Assembly (NCBI GenBank): GCA_036346355.1
Contig: CM070576.1
Location: 13,251,558-13,315,557 of the forward strand
Reading direction: 5' to 3'
Origin: Rhipidocladum racemiflorum
Taxonomy: Eukaryota; Streptophyta; Magnoliopsida; Poales; Poaceae
Length of the DNA stretch: 64,000 nucleotides
Positions within the stretch are counted from its first letter, which is position 1. Each line of letters begins with the position of its first letter. Positions 23,801 to 34,700 of the stretch are shown one piece after another. Position numbers and translations under genes: made by a program. The notes under the pieces were generated by a model. The model worked only from the letters and a program-made list of their open reading frames with translations. It was not told where the DNA came from and searched no databases.

Positions 23801-24962
23801 CCTTGCGTGGCATATTATTGTAAGTTGACCATATGGTTGATAAAACATGTTATATTAATAGATAAAATATTTATTTATTATTTCGGTGTGTATGATTGTG
23901 ATATTTTATTTATGCTGAGACTGTGTGCACTAGCGTGATCCTGGACTAATGCTGAATACACAGAGGGTCCGAATTTGCATATTTAGGACCCAACAGAGGT
24001 GGTATTATAGCCATACTGATTGTAGGTCTTGACCCTAGTTAGACTAGCTGTTGGGGACGGATAAAACTATTTTCTAAAGTTAAAATTTACCCAAGAAGAT
24101 CAATGAATTCTTGACTTACCCCCTCTTTCTTGTTTCATACCTTTGCTGAAATTTTCTATCTGCAGAGTTAAAACTATTCGAATAGCCGTGCCTACGGTCA
24201 AGGGCAAAGCAAAGAATGCTTTCATATTGGTAGACTTTGGTTTTGGTTTTATAAATAACTGTTTTGGGATTCGGGAGTGGTTAGAACTCTCGGATGTTTA
24301 ATTAGCGGAATGAGCCAACCAGGTAGATGGAACCTGTTTTATTTCATGATGGATAGAGTCATGTGTGGATAACCTTGATCTTTTAAAATGTGGCGGATAG
24401 AGCCTTTATAATAGTGATGGTGGATAGAACCCTCACTAAAATATTAAATAATTCAATTGCTGAAATAATTGCTAAAATATGCTTTGTGAAACTTATTATT
24501 AAGTATGGTTTGATGAAACCCAGCTTTATGCAAATGAACCATATTAAGCCTTCCTTGGAAAGCCCTACGTGTGCATACTTTCCCAGACTTGCTGAGTACT
24601 TTTGTACTCACATGCTACACAAAAATGTTGTCATCAGAAAATTATCAGGATGCCGTTGAAGACGGTGAGTTCTACGCCGAGGAGTTCGATGAGGACCGCC
24701 AGGACAATTAAGTGTGTTTCTAGTTGTCGCCTGTGGTGTTATTTGGGTTTCATCGCTTGCTGTTTTTATTTCCGCTGTCGTGAACTCTGTTTCGTGACCT
24801 TATGATGTAATAAATAGCCATGTGGTAGATACTTTATATTTATGTTATTATTTCGTTTTGTTCGATAATGATTCATCACTGTTGACTATGTGTACTAGCT
24901 ACTGATCTGGGACTAGTACAGAAATACACAGGAGATTCTGGGTAGCCGTCCGGGGTCTCACA
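20866..24962 (+). mobile_element. Solo LTR, 4.1 kb, probably Ty3/Gypsy, with a probable inner LTR (elements A and B)
   Basis: The unit starts TGTAACATCC, ends GGGGTCTCACA and has a perfect 5-bp duplication, ACTGT, at 20861-20865 and 24963-24967. No pol domain is present. It seems composite. The segment 23300-24000 and the segment 24160-24962 are parallel: each holds a TATTCGAATA block, a GAGTAC-type stretch and a terminal region with a GACTAGT-like word followed by AATACACAG. The first ends GGACCCAACA near 23997, which looks like an LTR end of a second family (B) nested in the first (A). I could not find B's left end or its duplication. A tandem array (21574-22012) lies in the left part. Confidence 0.85.
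21574..22012 (+). repeat. 90-bp tandem repeat, about 5 copies, rich in TGACGTCA
   Basis: The starts GTGGCCTAGATCC at 21574, 21653, 21743 and 21832 and the variant ATGCCCTAGATCC at 21921 give a period of 89-90 bp; the first unit is about 10 bp shorter. Most units contain GGTGACGTCAGCATGACG and, further on, GATGACGTCAGCTATGG, so the palindrome TGACGTCA, a core plant bZIP site, recurs twice per unit. Confidence 0.9.
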
Positions 24963-24967
24963 ACTGT

Positions 24968-25492
24968 TAACCAAGCAGGGGTTTTCCAGTCCTCGACAAT
25001 GATTAATATGGATTTTTTTTATTTTTTTCTTGTCTCTTATTAATGTGGTAATTTCTAGCTTTTTTTTACTTCCTAGATTAATGTGGGGCGTTTTGAAGGA
25101 GCTATCCTAGAGGAGCTTTCAATTAATAAAGATAAAAGACACTAATCCCAAACCAAAGATTATATTGATATAAAAAAATTGATGGCTAAGTTATTTACCC
25201 CAATTGTTTTGATTTGTAATGTAGCTCAGACCCTTTCTTCATATTTGTTGACACATATCAAGAGCATCTATCTTGACACTTAATTAAAACTGTAGATTAT
25301 ATTGATATACCAAATTGATGGATAAGGTTTTTTTAATTAATATAAGAATTTCTAGATTTTTGTTCTCCTATTAATCAAGATGGTAATTTATTAGTGTTTA
25401 TCTATCTAGAATTAATAATTAATATATATATATACATCATGGACGACCACATTTAAAATTTTACTTCCGGACTCCTGAGTGCGTGCATGCAT
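24968..25492. other. Gene-free AT-rich stretch
   Basis: Repeats of TTAATGTGG and TAATTTCTAG words suggest degraded elements, but no terminus is clear and no gene is supported. Confidence 0.45.
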
Positions 25493-25502
25493 GCACATTC
25501 AT

Positions 25503-25600
25503 CGATTGAGATCCTCTGCCGTAATGCAGTTACGGTCACTGGCATGTGAGCTTGGTCCCACATGTCAGTGGTCGGCAGCTACGGCAGAGAATCTCAGTCG
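25503..25600. mobile_element. 98-bp hairpin MITE with 10-bp target duplication
   Basis: GCACATTCAT occurs at 25493-25502 and 25601-25610. Between them the ends are inverted, CGATTGAGATCCTCTGCCG against CGACTGAGATTCTCTGCCG (right end reversed), two mismatches in 19. The inverted arms go on almost to the centre (TCACTGGCATGTG and CACATGTCAGTG), so the transcript would fold into one long stem. A 10-bp duplication suggests the Mutator superfamily. Confidence 0.75.
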
Positions 25601-25610
25601 GCACATTCAT

Positions 25611-26089
25611 GCCTACCTTCTTTTGTTAGTTTCCTACTCAGCTTCGTTTGCATGCCATTTTTTTTGTTAGTTCCCTACTACACACATTTTCATTGCATGT
25701 TACCAATCTATGCATATACAAAATCACAAAAGGAAAGTGAACGATTAAGATTTTGTCTTTTTACCTAATTAACTATGAATTTCTAACCTTTTTATTTTTC
25801 TCCGATTAATGTGATAATTTTTAGCCTACGATTAACTTAGGGGCTTTTAAGAAGGCTTTCAATCAGCATAGATAGATAGATGATTGGTGTAGCAAACTGC
25901 CGATTTGTATTGGTGAATTTTCTAATATCACTTATGTTAATTGTAAATTGTAACACATTTAATATATTATAGTATGGTGATGACAGAGAAAATCAATTTG
26001 ATTTATTTAGGATTATGCTGTGAAGTACAAACAGCTTACGAGTGACACTCAAAAGCTGCTTCCTACGTATCATCATCATCATCCCACCC
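25611..26089. other. Gene-free stretch
   Basis: AT-rich; nothing coding recognised. Confidence 0.45.
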
Positions 26090-26179
26090 TTATAATCGGG
26101 AGAAACACTCGCCGGAGAGCCGCCCACGTCAACCCCACCACTCTCTCTCTCCTCTTTTTGTAAAAAAGTCCTTCCAGTT

Positions 26180-27588
26180 TGTGAAATCATATGCTGAAAA
26201 ATTGGCTTTGAACTGAAAAATTAACTTAGAATTGGTTTTGCAAAATGTGCTTGTGCATGTGTTTGACAATTTGACAAGAAACAGTAAGTTTCGTTTTTAC
26301 GCGTGGGACCAAGTTCTTAAAAGACACTAAGTTTTACATGTACGCCAGACCAAATTTTTTGGTCCGTCGTGAATGCGTTTTTGCTCGATTAGGGTTTTGA
26401 GCAAAATTGGAATTGTGTTTGATTTGTTTTTGAGATTATGAAATTTGTGAGAATTTCATGATGCTTGAAGTGGACTTTATGCAATGCTCTGTGAGTCAAG
26501 TCGTGGACTTGTGCTCGGAATTGTTTTGTGGTTTGTTCATGTGCAGGTATTGCTCGAAGACGAACGTGGTCGATGACGGGACCGGAACTAGGTTCATGGA
26601 GGAACTGAGGTTCGGGACTAGGTTCAGGAGGAACTGAGGTCTTGGTGGTCAAGGATGTCATGCGGGACGTTCGGGCTAAGAGAATGGTGCACATGAAGAA
26701 TGGTTAGTCACGTGAGAATGGCAGGAGGTCATTCGCGTGCAAAGTGTTAGTCACGTGAGTATGGCAGGTGGCCATACGCGTGCAAAGTGTTAGTCACGTG
26801 AGTATGGTAGGGTTGCCATACGCGTGCAAGAGTTGTACTCGGCCAGGTTGGGCCAAGTAGGGTTGTGTTGGATCTGATTCCTTCTAGGGAATAGGAATCG
26901 TATTCGTAACTCCTTGTGGGTTGGTCCTTTAAATAGGAGGGGTGTCTCCTGTTAAAGGGCATCAATCAAACCAAGTAGCGAAACAGCGCAAGGGAGCTTG
27001 AGCTTGGTTTTAGGGTTTGTACTTTTTTGATGGGAGTACTTTAGACAAAAGAAATAAAGATCAATTCTTCTAGTTCCTTGTGTGCTACAATATTCTCTTT
27101 TGGTTCTTGTTTGCATACTTGTTCTAGTTCTAGATTGGTTTTTGTTTTTTAAGTTTCATCTTGATTTGATCCATCAAAAACCTCTCTAGGGTATTAATCT
27201 AGTGTTCCTCAAAGTTTTGTTGATAAATCTTTTGTTGTTCTTGATCAATCTACAAGTTTCGATTAGATTGATTTTCATCAAGTTCTGGAACAGCAAGCTT
27301 GCGAAGCTTATAACTTTTGATCCGTAAGTCCGATCGAGCTGATTCTTTTTGGGTTCGATTCGTACTGGAATCTAGTTTCTTGTGTCCAAATTTCAGATCG
27401 ATCCGACGGTTGGATCTCCGGGAATTCGCATTTTACCGAACCTCTGTCATTCTGTTTTTGTCGAAAACGAGATAATTATTTGGTTCTGTTTTGGGGTGAA
27501 CTTTTAATAGATCAAGAATTTGGTTTTAGCTTCCGCACAATCATTCACCCCCCCTCTGATTGCTATATTCTTATACTTCGATCCTACA
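26180..27588 (+). mobile_element. Solo LTR, 1.4 kb, probably copia-type
   Basis: It starts TGTGAAATCA, ends CGATCCTACA and has a perfect 5-bp duplication, CAGTT, at 26175-26179 and 27589-27593. The last part, with CATTCACCCCCCCTCTGATT (27543-27562), resembles U5 ends of some plant copia elements, and AAATAAAGATC near 27050 may be the poly(A) signal region. There is no coding domain. The insertion point is confirmed by the uninterrupted repeat copy at 34520-34690. Confidence 0.85.
26703..26829 (+). repeat. 43-bp tandem repeat x 3 with G-box motifs
   Basis: GTTAGTCACGTGAG starts at 26703, 26746 and 26789, so the period is exactly 43 bp. Each unit contains the palindrome CACGTG (G-box core). 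It lies in the probable U3 part of the 1.4-kb LTR, upstream of the presumed poly(A) region. Confidence 0.85.
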
Positions 27589-27779
27589 CAGTTCTTTAAA
27601 TTATGTATAGATTCTTTTAATTTACGCTGATATTTTTTGCGATTTTTTGTTAGGAGAATTTTTTTTTCTCCGGTTCGCGTTTAGGTCCCTCGTTCGCCGT
27701 TTTACAGAAAGAGCCTCCTGTTAAATATGAATCGCAAACGAGCCCTTTACTAATTTTTCAAAATAGCGAACAGGTTCAA

Positions 27780-28540
27780 AGTCATAACAAATAGGTTTTT
27801 GTTGGAAAAAATATTTTTGTTGTCCGTTTTTTCTCCAAACCCCGGGAAAAACGTTTTCGTGATTTATTTTTTCTCGGAAAAAAACGAAGATTCATTTTTC
27901 GTTCATCCTTTCTCCGTTTTTGCCGAAAAAATGTTTTCGTTGTCCGTTTTTTCTTCGGATCCCGGGGAAAATGTTTCCACGGTCCATTTTCCTTAAAAAA
28001 AACATAAATCCGTTTTTCGTACGTGCACGCAGCGTGCGCCGCTTTTGTGTTTTCGTGATCCATTTTTTCCTCAATGTTATTTGTCGTTCACGCGCGCGGC
28101 GTGTTCGTAGTCCGTTTTTTCTCCAAAAAAAACTTTTTCGTTCTACCCAGAAAAAATGATTTCATAGCCTGTTTTTTTCGTTTTCCCCGGAAAAAAATGT
28201 TTCCATGGTTCGTTTTTCTCCGAAAAAAATACACGGATTCGTTTTTTGTTCATGCACGCGTCGTTCGCCGCGTGTATTTCGTGTGTCGTGCGCCGTGGTT
28301 TTTACACGAGAAAATGTTTTTGTAGTCCGTTTTTTCCCGTTTTCCCGGAAAAAAAAGTTCTCGTAGTCCGTTTTTTCTCCGAAAAAAACCTTTTCGTTTT
28401 CCCAAAGAAAAAATGTTTTCGTATCCTGTTTTTTCTTGTTTTCTCCGGAAAAAATGTTTCTATGGTTCATTTTTTCTCCGAAAAAAACACAAATTCGTTT
28501 TCCATTCACGCGCGCGGTGTGCACCGTGTGTATTTTCCTA
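27780..28540. repeat. Degenerate ~240-bp tandem repeat array upstream of VPS54
   Basis: The words CCGTTTTTTCTCC, GAAAAAA and TTTTCGT recur throughout in both senses. A longer unit, with AAAAAAA then a TTCGTTTT-type word then a GC-rich CACGCGCGCGG-like word, is seen near 27975-28040, 28205-28285 and 28455-28540, a spacing of about 230-250 bp. The open frames on both strands come from the repeat and have low-complexity translations. Confidence 0.7.
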
Positions 28541-28559
28541 ATAATCCATGGCCTATTTG

Positions 28560-28797
28560 TACAACAGAGCCCAAGAAAGGAAAAGGAGAAACAATAATAA
28601 AAGAAATAAAAAAAGGAAAACGGGAGAAAAGAAGCAAACGGCGCTCGCAAGTCGCACCCGATCACCAGATCTGACGCCCCAACAAAACAAGCTTCGTTTC
28701 GCTTCGCTTCGGCTTCCCGGACTCCCAGATCCCGATCTCCCCATGCCTCCTCCTCCCCTCCCCTAACCCCGCCACCACCACCACCTCCGCGGCCGCC
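28560..28797 (+). promoter_or_regulatory. Probable promoter and 5' UTR of VPS54
   Basis: A purine-rich stretch (28565-28640) is followed by GC- and CT-rich DNA (28660-28797), the usual look of a grass 5' UTR. No clear TATA box is visible. The start codon context is GCCGCCATGGC, close to an ideal plant context. Confidence 0.5.
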
Positions 28798-31700
28798 ATG
28801 GCCTCACGCCCTCCCCTCCGCACCATCTCCACCGCCTCCTCCTCCCTCTCCACCGACTCCCCCACCTCCGCCTCCGCGGCGCCACCCGGCGGCGTCCCGC
28901 AGTCCATCACCGCGCTCCTCAACAACCCGCTCCCTTCCGCCTCGTCCTCGTCATACTGGCTCCCCTGGCCCCCTCCGACCCCCTTGCCCGACGCGCCTCC
29001 CCCGCCCTCCCACCCGTGCGAGGTCTCCCGCGCCGACTTCGCGCCCTACCTCGCCGCCATTGCTGACCCGTTCGCCCGCTTCGCCGACATCCGCCTCCAC
29101 GCCTCCGCCGAGCTCGCCGCCTCCGATGCTGAGGGTGCCCCGGCGTCGTCCGGCCTCGCCGCGTGCCTCAGGGAGGTGCCTGCGCTCTTCTTCAAGGAGG
29201 ACTTCGCTCTCGAGGACGGGCCCACCTTCAAGGCCGCCTGCCCGCTTGGCGACGACGCGCTGCAGGAGCGCCTCGGGCAGCACCTGGACGTTGTGGAGGC
29301 GCACCTCGTGCGGGAGATCGCTCGGCGGTCGGAGTCGTTCTACGAGGCTCAGGGCCGGCTGCGTGGGCTCGACGGGGAGATTGTTGCGGCGGTTGGGAGG
29401 ATCCGGGAGCTCAGGGGGGTGGTTCGGGTGCTCACCGGTGACCTTGTTGGGGCCGCACGGCAGGTGCAGGAGCTCAATGCGACGCGAGGCAACCTCGTCG
29501 CTCTGCAGCAGAAGCTCACAGTCATCCTCTATGTCAGTCAGGCGCTCGCCGCGCTCAAGCTGGTGAGTGGCATTACCAGACAAGATATGTCTTGCGTTGA
29601 ATTTTGCCTTGTTGATCAGCAATTAGGCCCCTTGAAATGTGGGTAGTTTCTTGTTGGCATTTGTTTCATTGTTTCATGAGTCAGTTGGTAATTTGGTTAG
29701 GTGCGAGGAGTATTCAAAACCTTAAAACTGCATGCGTACAATATTGAATGTGCCAGTTCTGTGGGGTAGTGAGCATTATTTTCAAGTCGTCGCCTAGGTG
29801 CTCAGGCGCTGGAGGCTGACCGCCATGCCCGCTCTCTGTGCCTGGCCATAGAAAGGCAGCCGCCTGGACGTTCCAGGCGTCGCCCGGGGCGTCCAGGAGT
29901 CACCAAGGGAGCTCGGGCGGCGCAGTTGGGCGCTGGGAAGGTGATACTGTTATAAGGGTTGCGCACTGGGTGAAGTTGGTGTTGAACTTTGCTTTGCCAT
30001 ACCTAGCGCGTGGTGACTGGGGAGGGAAAAGGGGCGTCCACTGCGTTGCCGCCACCACCTCCGTCGCCTCGCCTCCACCGCTGCGGCTGCAGGTCGGTAA
30101 GATCCAAATCCCTATCCTCCATATCTCCATGGCGTTTGCTTTGCGTCGCCTACTCGCCTCCACCGCCGTCCTCAACGCCAGCTGCCGCCTCCTCTCCTCT
30201 CCCGCGTGGACAAGGAGGTGTGTGTGTGTGGGGGGGGGGGAGGTGTGGAGGCGGCGGGCAGAGGAAGCGTGGAGGCAGTGTTGGGGGGCGACGGGGGAGG
30301 GGGCGCGGGGGAGCCGAGGAGCCGGACGAGGCTCGCCCACATGAAGAAACAGGGGAAACAAGGAAAGGAAAGGAAAAAAGGAAAGAAGAAAAAGGGAAGG
30401 GAAAGAAAGAAAAAAGGAAAGAAAAAGGAAAAAGGGAAGAAAAGAAAAGGACAGAAAGGAAGAAAAAAGAAAAGGGGTGGATCCAGATCTTTTTTGGTGA
30501 TATAGTGATATACTGATATTGCTTATGTACTGATATTGGTTATATATGTATTGGTGATAAATTGATATTGCTAGACTATTGTTGGTCGCCTAATCCTCGC
30601 CTAGGCGTTCAGTCGCTCGGCTGACGTCTCGCCTCGCCTTGTCGCCCTGACAACCATGGTAGCAAGTATTGATTTAGATATTCGGTGATTTGGTTTGTCA
30701 TGCTGTGCTTTATGGTTTGTTCCCAATTATTTATCTTTGTTTCTTCCACTGGTTTCTTAGTTGATGATTAATGCTATGCATGGAACATCAGAAAGTGCTA
30801 GGCTATATGTATGGCATTGATTTTCTTGGAACGACCTTGCATATTTGGAACTTCTTATCAAATGTAGCTTGACACGGAAATATAGCGTGCCAATTCTTGA
30901 ATTGTTACCGGAGCGAAATGGATAAAAAGAAATGAAACCAACTTATGTTGATGAATCATTGCTTCTTGCCTTATTGGGGACATTGGTCTTTGTTTGATCA
31001 TAGAGAAGTTATGATGGCTCTGTTTGAGAGTACTTGATCTTGTGCATATGTCCCATAAGCCCATAACACTGTTCTAAATAGTATCTGCATATAACATCCC
31101 TGGCCCAACTGCAAAAGAAAAAGGCCTTACTTGATAGTGTACATCATTATTGTCGATCTCTGCCAGATCACTAGTACGCTATGTTTTAATCCAGTGGTCT
31201 ATAGTGTCTGAATTGACATTCCTGGACTAAACTGTTAATACTTGAGCAACAACTAGAAAAATAGGTTTTCGTAGCGAATCTATGAATCATCGCAACAAAC
31301 CTATTGCTTAAAGTTTAACTCCTTTTGTTTAATATCTCCTTTTTCTGTGCTTTCGTTAGTTAATCTTGTTCTACATGCGCAGCTTGTGTCAACAGCAGAT
31401 TGTGCTGGTGCCCTTGATGTCATTGATGACTTGCAAAATTTGCTAGTAAGCTACCTAAACTCTTAGTCTGTTATATGATCTGATGCCAATGTTATCTTCA
31501 GATTGTTCTCTAATAGCATTACCCTTTGTCGTCCATTTTTATTGATGTTTACCAACTCGTAGATAAACTTATGTTGCATTGTTCTATTCTCACTCTGTTT
31601 TCATCAAAGATGAGAAATATTCTAATATTTCTTAAAGTTTTACTTACGGTCTTGTTGGATTGGGGATATCCAAAAGTTAACCTTAATTAGCAATTTAAAT

Positions 31701-34700
31701 TTCTAATGTGTTGGTTTAGAATCACTGCCTTGGTGTGGTAATATCCAACTATCCATCTTTGTTTTCATCCTTTTCTGAAATTAAGTAATCTGGGGTGCTT
31801 GCGTGCATTTCATAAAATTGACAAAATTGGTAGAATTTGGCTATGATCTGTAGTTGGTCACTTATTTTCTATCAACTCTTTCCAGTTTAGATATTAGAGA
31901 GAGGTGCTTCTATGCTCTTCTTTTTTAAAGTTGCACAAATATTAAAGCATGAATAAAGGGTAGATGAGGATTACTTCCCCTTCGTTTGCTTCAAGATTTG
32001 TGCAACTTGTATTAGGAGGGAAAGCATAGAAGCACCTCTCTTAGATTAATAGGTGAATGATATAGGGATAATTCATACCATACCTTCCAAACGTTAGCAA
32101 CCACTAGTATACCTCTCCAAAGATTTCTCTTCAGAGAATACCATTCGAAAAATGTTTGAAGTCACACAATACCATTTCCTGCCATTTCTACTGTTTTAAT
32201 TTGTTTTGCCACTTTTGAGCCATGCAAAAGGACATCTTTGCCCCCGGATAGTGTTGTTTCATTGCAATGCTCTGTGTCTTTTGGTGTGAGATATCGACTT
32301 CAAGAGAAGTGATGACTACAATAAAACTCCTGTGCTCGGACATGATTCATGGAATACAACTGCATTGAAAACAATTTTACATGAGGCCATCCATACTTAA
32401 ACATCTAAAGTAAACCAGTACAAAATATCTGTCTTTGCAGATCACAACCAATACATACTAGCAAAAATTACTTAAGGGGATCCCTTAAGTGGCATACATA
32501 ACATCCATTACACAATTTCAGCTCTACACATGATTAGTGTCGGGTGTCAGGCTAGTTGGGTTTGCACCATCCTGTGTGCAGGCGGGTGTGATCGGGGCAA
32601 AAATGTCTTTTCACACGGCGCAAAAGGTGCAAAATGAATTAAAACTCGGGAAATGAGGAGAAATGGTATTGTGTGAATCCAAACATCTTTGCAGTGGTAT
32701 TCTCTGAAGAAAAATCTTTGCGGTGGTATCCCAGTGGTTGCCAATATTTGGAGTGGTATAGTGTGAGTTATCGCAATGATATATTGTTGATATATTAAAG
32801 TTCAAGAATTGCAATGAATTATTTATCCAATTGCTTAACTTGGAAGATGCTACAAGCTTAGAAATACTTCATCTTTAACTCTAGCTGCCTGCAGACACAT
32901 GCAGCATATGTAACTTATGCTAAATGTTTCCTTTGTCAATCAGGATACTGATGAACTTACTGGGCTTTATTGCTTTCGACATATCCGAGATCAGTTGGGA
33001 ACATCACTAGATTCAGTCAACAGGTATTTTCTTACAAACTAACCGTATGCCCCTATACTCAAATGGATGTGCACTTATAGTATGGAGACCCACTTTTTAG
33101 ATCTCAGGAGTATTAGTATGACAACTCTGACATGAAAATAAAGGCCTTTATGTGCTTGGAAATACATTGTGATTGAAAGCTTAACACATAATTTCTAGCA
33201 ACATAGGTTAGCTGATTGAGAAGAAAAGGAACCAAGTAGTGTTTATACTTCAAATGCCATTTTGTCTTACGCGAAAAAATGAAGCCAGATATGGACAAGT
33301 GACTTGTATGATTTTTTATGGGTCATTTATTTGTGTCCTGTCAGTGATGTGATCTATCAGAGTAAACATCCATATGTTGGGCCATTTAATAGGTCTGAGC
33401 ATTGTTATTCCTTGTATCATTTTTATAATATTGAGCCATATAATCTGTTGCTTTTGAATAGGTCTGCCATATATAATGGATGCCTTGTTGCAGTCAGATC
33501 CATCAAGTGAAAATTATGATTGTACCACTCCTTAAATATAGTACAAACAATGCTCTAATGGAGCGAATCTATTCCAATTTCTATATTGAATTTCATATAG
33601 CCTTTTTCAGCATAAAACTTATTTCAAGGATAGTAAAGCCTTTTGGCCTAAATTCAGTACATCCTGATCCAGTTAGGAGGTTGCATTTTGTTGAAAATGT
33701 ATTGTAGATCCACCTCTATCCAGAAAATATACTTCAATTATTCAATATTTTTATTAATCTTAGATCATCTTAGTATCTTGTTATTTTGATTTTCTTCGTA
33801 TTTGGCTCATATAATAGTGATATTCTTCACAAATTTTTCTTTCCATCAGTAACTTGATGTTTAACTTGATAATATTCATTCTTGTAGCATTCTTTCAGCA
33901 GAATTTGTGCGGGCTGCTGTTCCTGATGGGAGAGTTGTAGATGCAATAATTTTATCAAATGCGAAAAGAAAGGCTTCTATACCCCTCAACGGGACAGATC
34001 ATGAAGTACGCACACTTTAATTTTTGCGATTTTATATAACACTTAATTGACCTATCTTTACCTGATTGTAATGCAGTAAAGATGCACTTAAATCTCTTTT
34101 TTTCTTTCCACGGAATTCTTTACTGATCTGTATTTTCCATGTGTAATCTGGTTGCCTTATAGCCTATTCAAGTTGTGTCGTATGTATGTATCAATGCATG
34201 TCAAATGAAATTTAAATTTAATACTCTAAAAGGAAGAAATTTAAATTTAGAACATTCATGCTGAGCTTTTTTTATTTTGACTCTTTTCCTGTTAGCTTTG
34301 TAAAAAAAATATATATTAACAAAAATTGAAAATTAGGAGGAATAAAGTGACACCAATTCAGAGACTCTTCATATTGAGATTAAATTATTTTCTTGTTCAT
34401 CTTATAGATTGTAACCTAAGGTTCGTTGGTCTCTTGATGACTAAAAGGAATGACTAAATGTTGTATTTGAAGTAGATCCAGTGACAAGAAAGTAACTGTA
34501 TGTGGTATTATCCCTCCATTAAGTTCGGGAGGTTTGAAGCGCAATGGGAGCATCCACCTGTCCCACCCTCTCTCTCTCCTCTTTTTGCGAAAAAGCCCCT
34601 CCAGTTATTGAAATTACGGATAGGTCCTTTGCAATTTTTTGTGAGAGGGAAATTTTTTCCCCGGTTCGCATTTAAGTCCCTCGTTATGTGAATGTGATAT

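Larger units (their letters stand above)
26090..27760. repeat. Older dispersed repeat, split by a solo LTR
   Basis: The left part (about 26120-26179) has CTCTCTCTCCTCTTTTTGTA and CCTTCCAGTT; the right part (27589-27760) has TTTTTTGCGATTTTTTGTT and CTCCGGTTCGCGTTTAGGTC. The two halves are contiguous in a second copy at 34520-34690, which therefore shows the uninterrupted structure. The family is non-coding; I do not recognise its name. Confidence 0.7.

Noticed and set aside
27780..28665. Overlapping open frames of 60-167 codons on both strands
   Set aside because: They are low-complexity translations of a tandem repeat with no domain and no coding bias.
28951..29622. A 223-codon minus-strand open frame over VPS54 exon 1
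   Set aside because: GC-rich grass exons are often open antisense; the sense frame has clear VPS54 content and correct splice phases.
28798..29646. COG5 as the identity of the gene at 28798
   Set aside because: The coiled N-terminal region is COG-like, but the downstream exons (QFVDYQHSVRMTKIKAVLDQ and the GLILLKMLSEYV to SITSKHLALA block) match the Vps54 C-terminal domain, which COG5 lacks.
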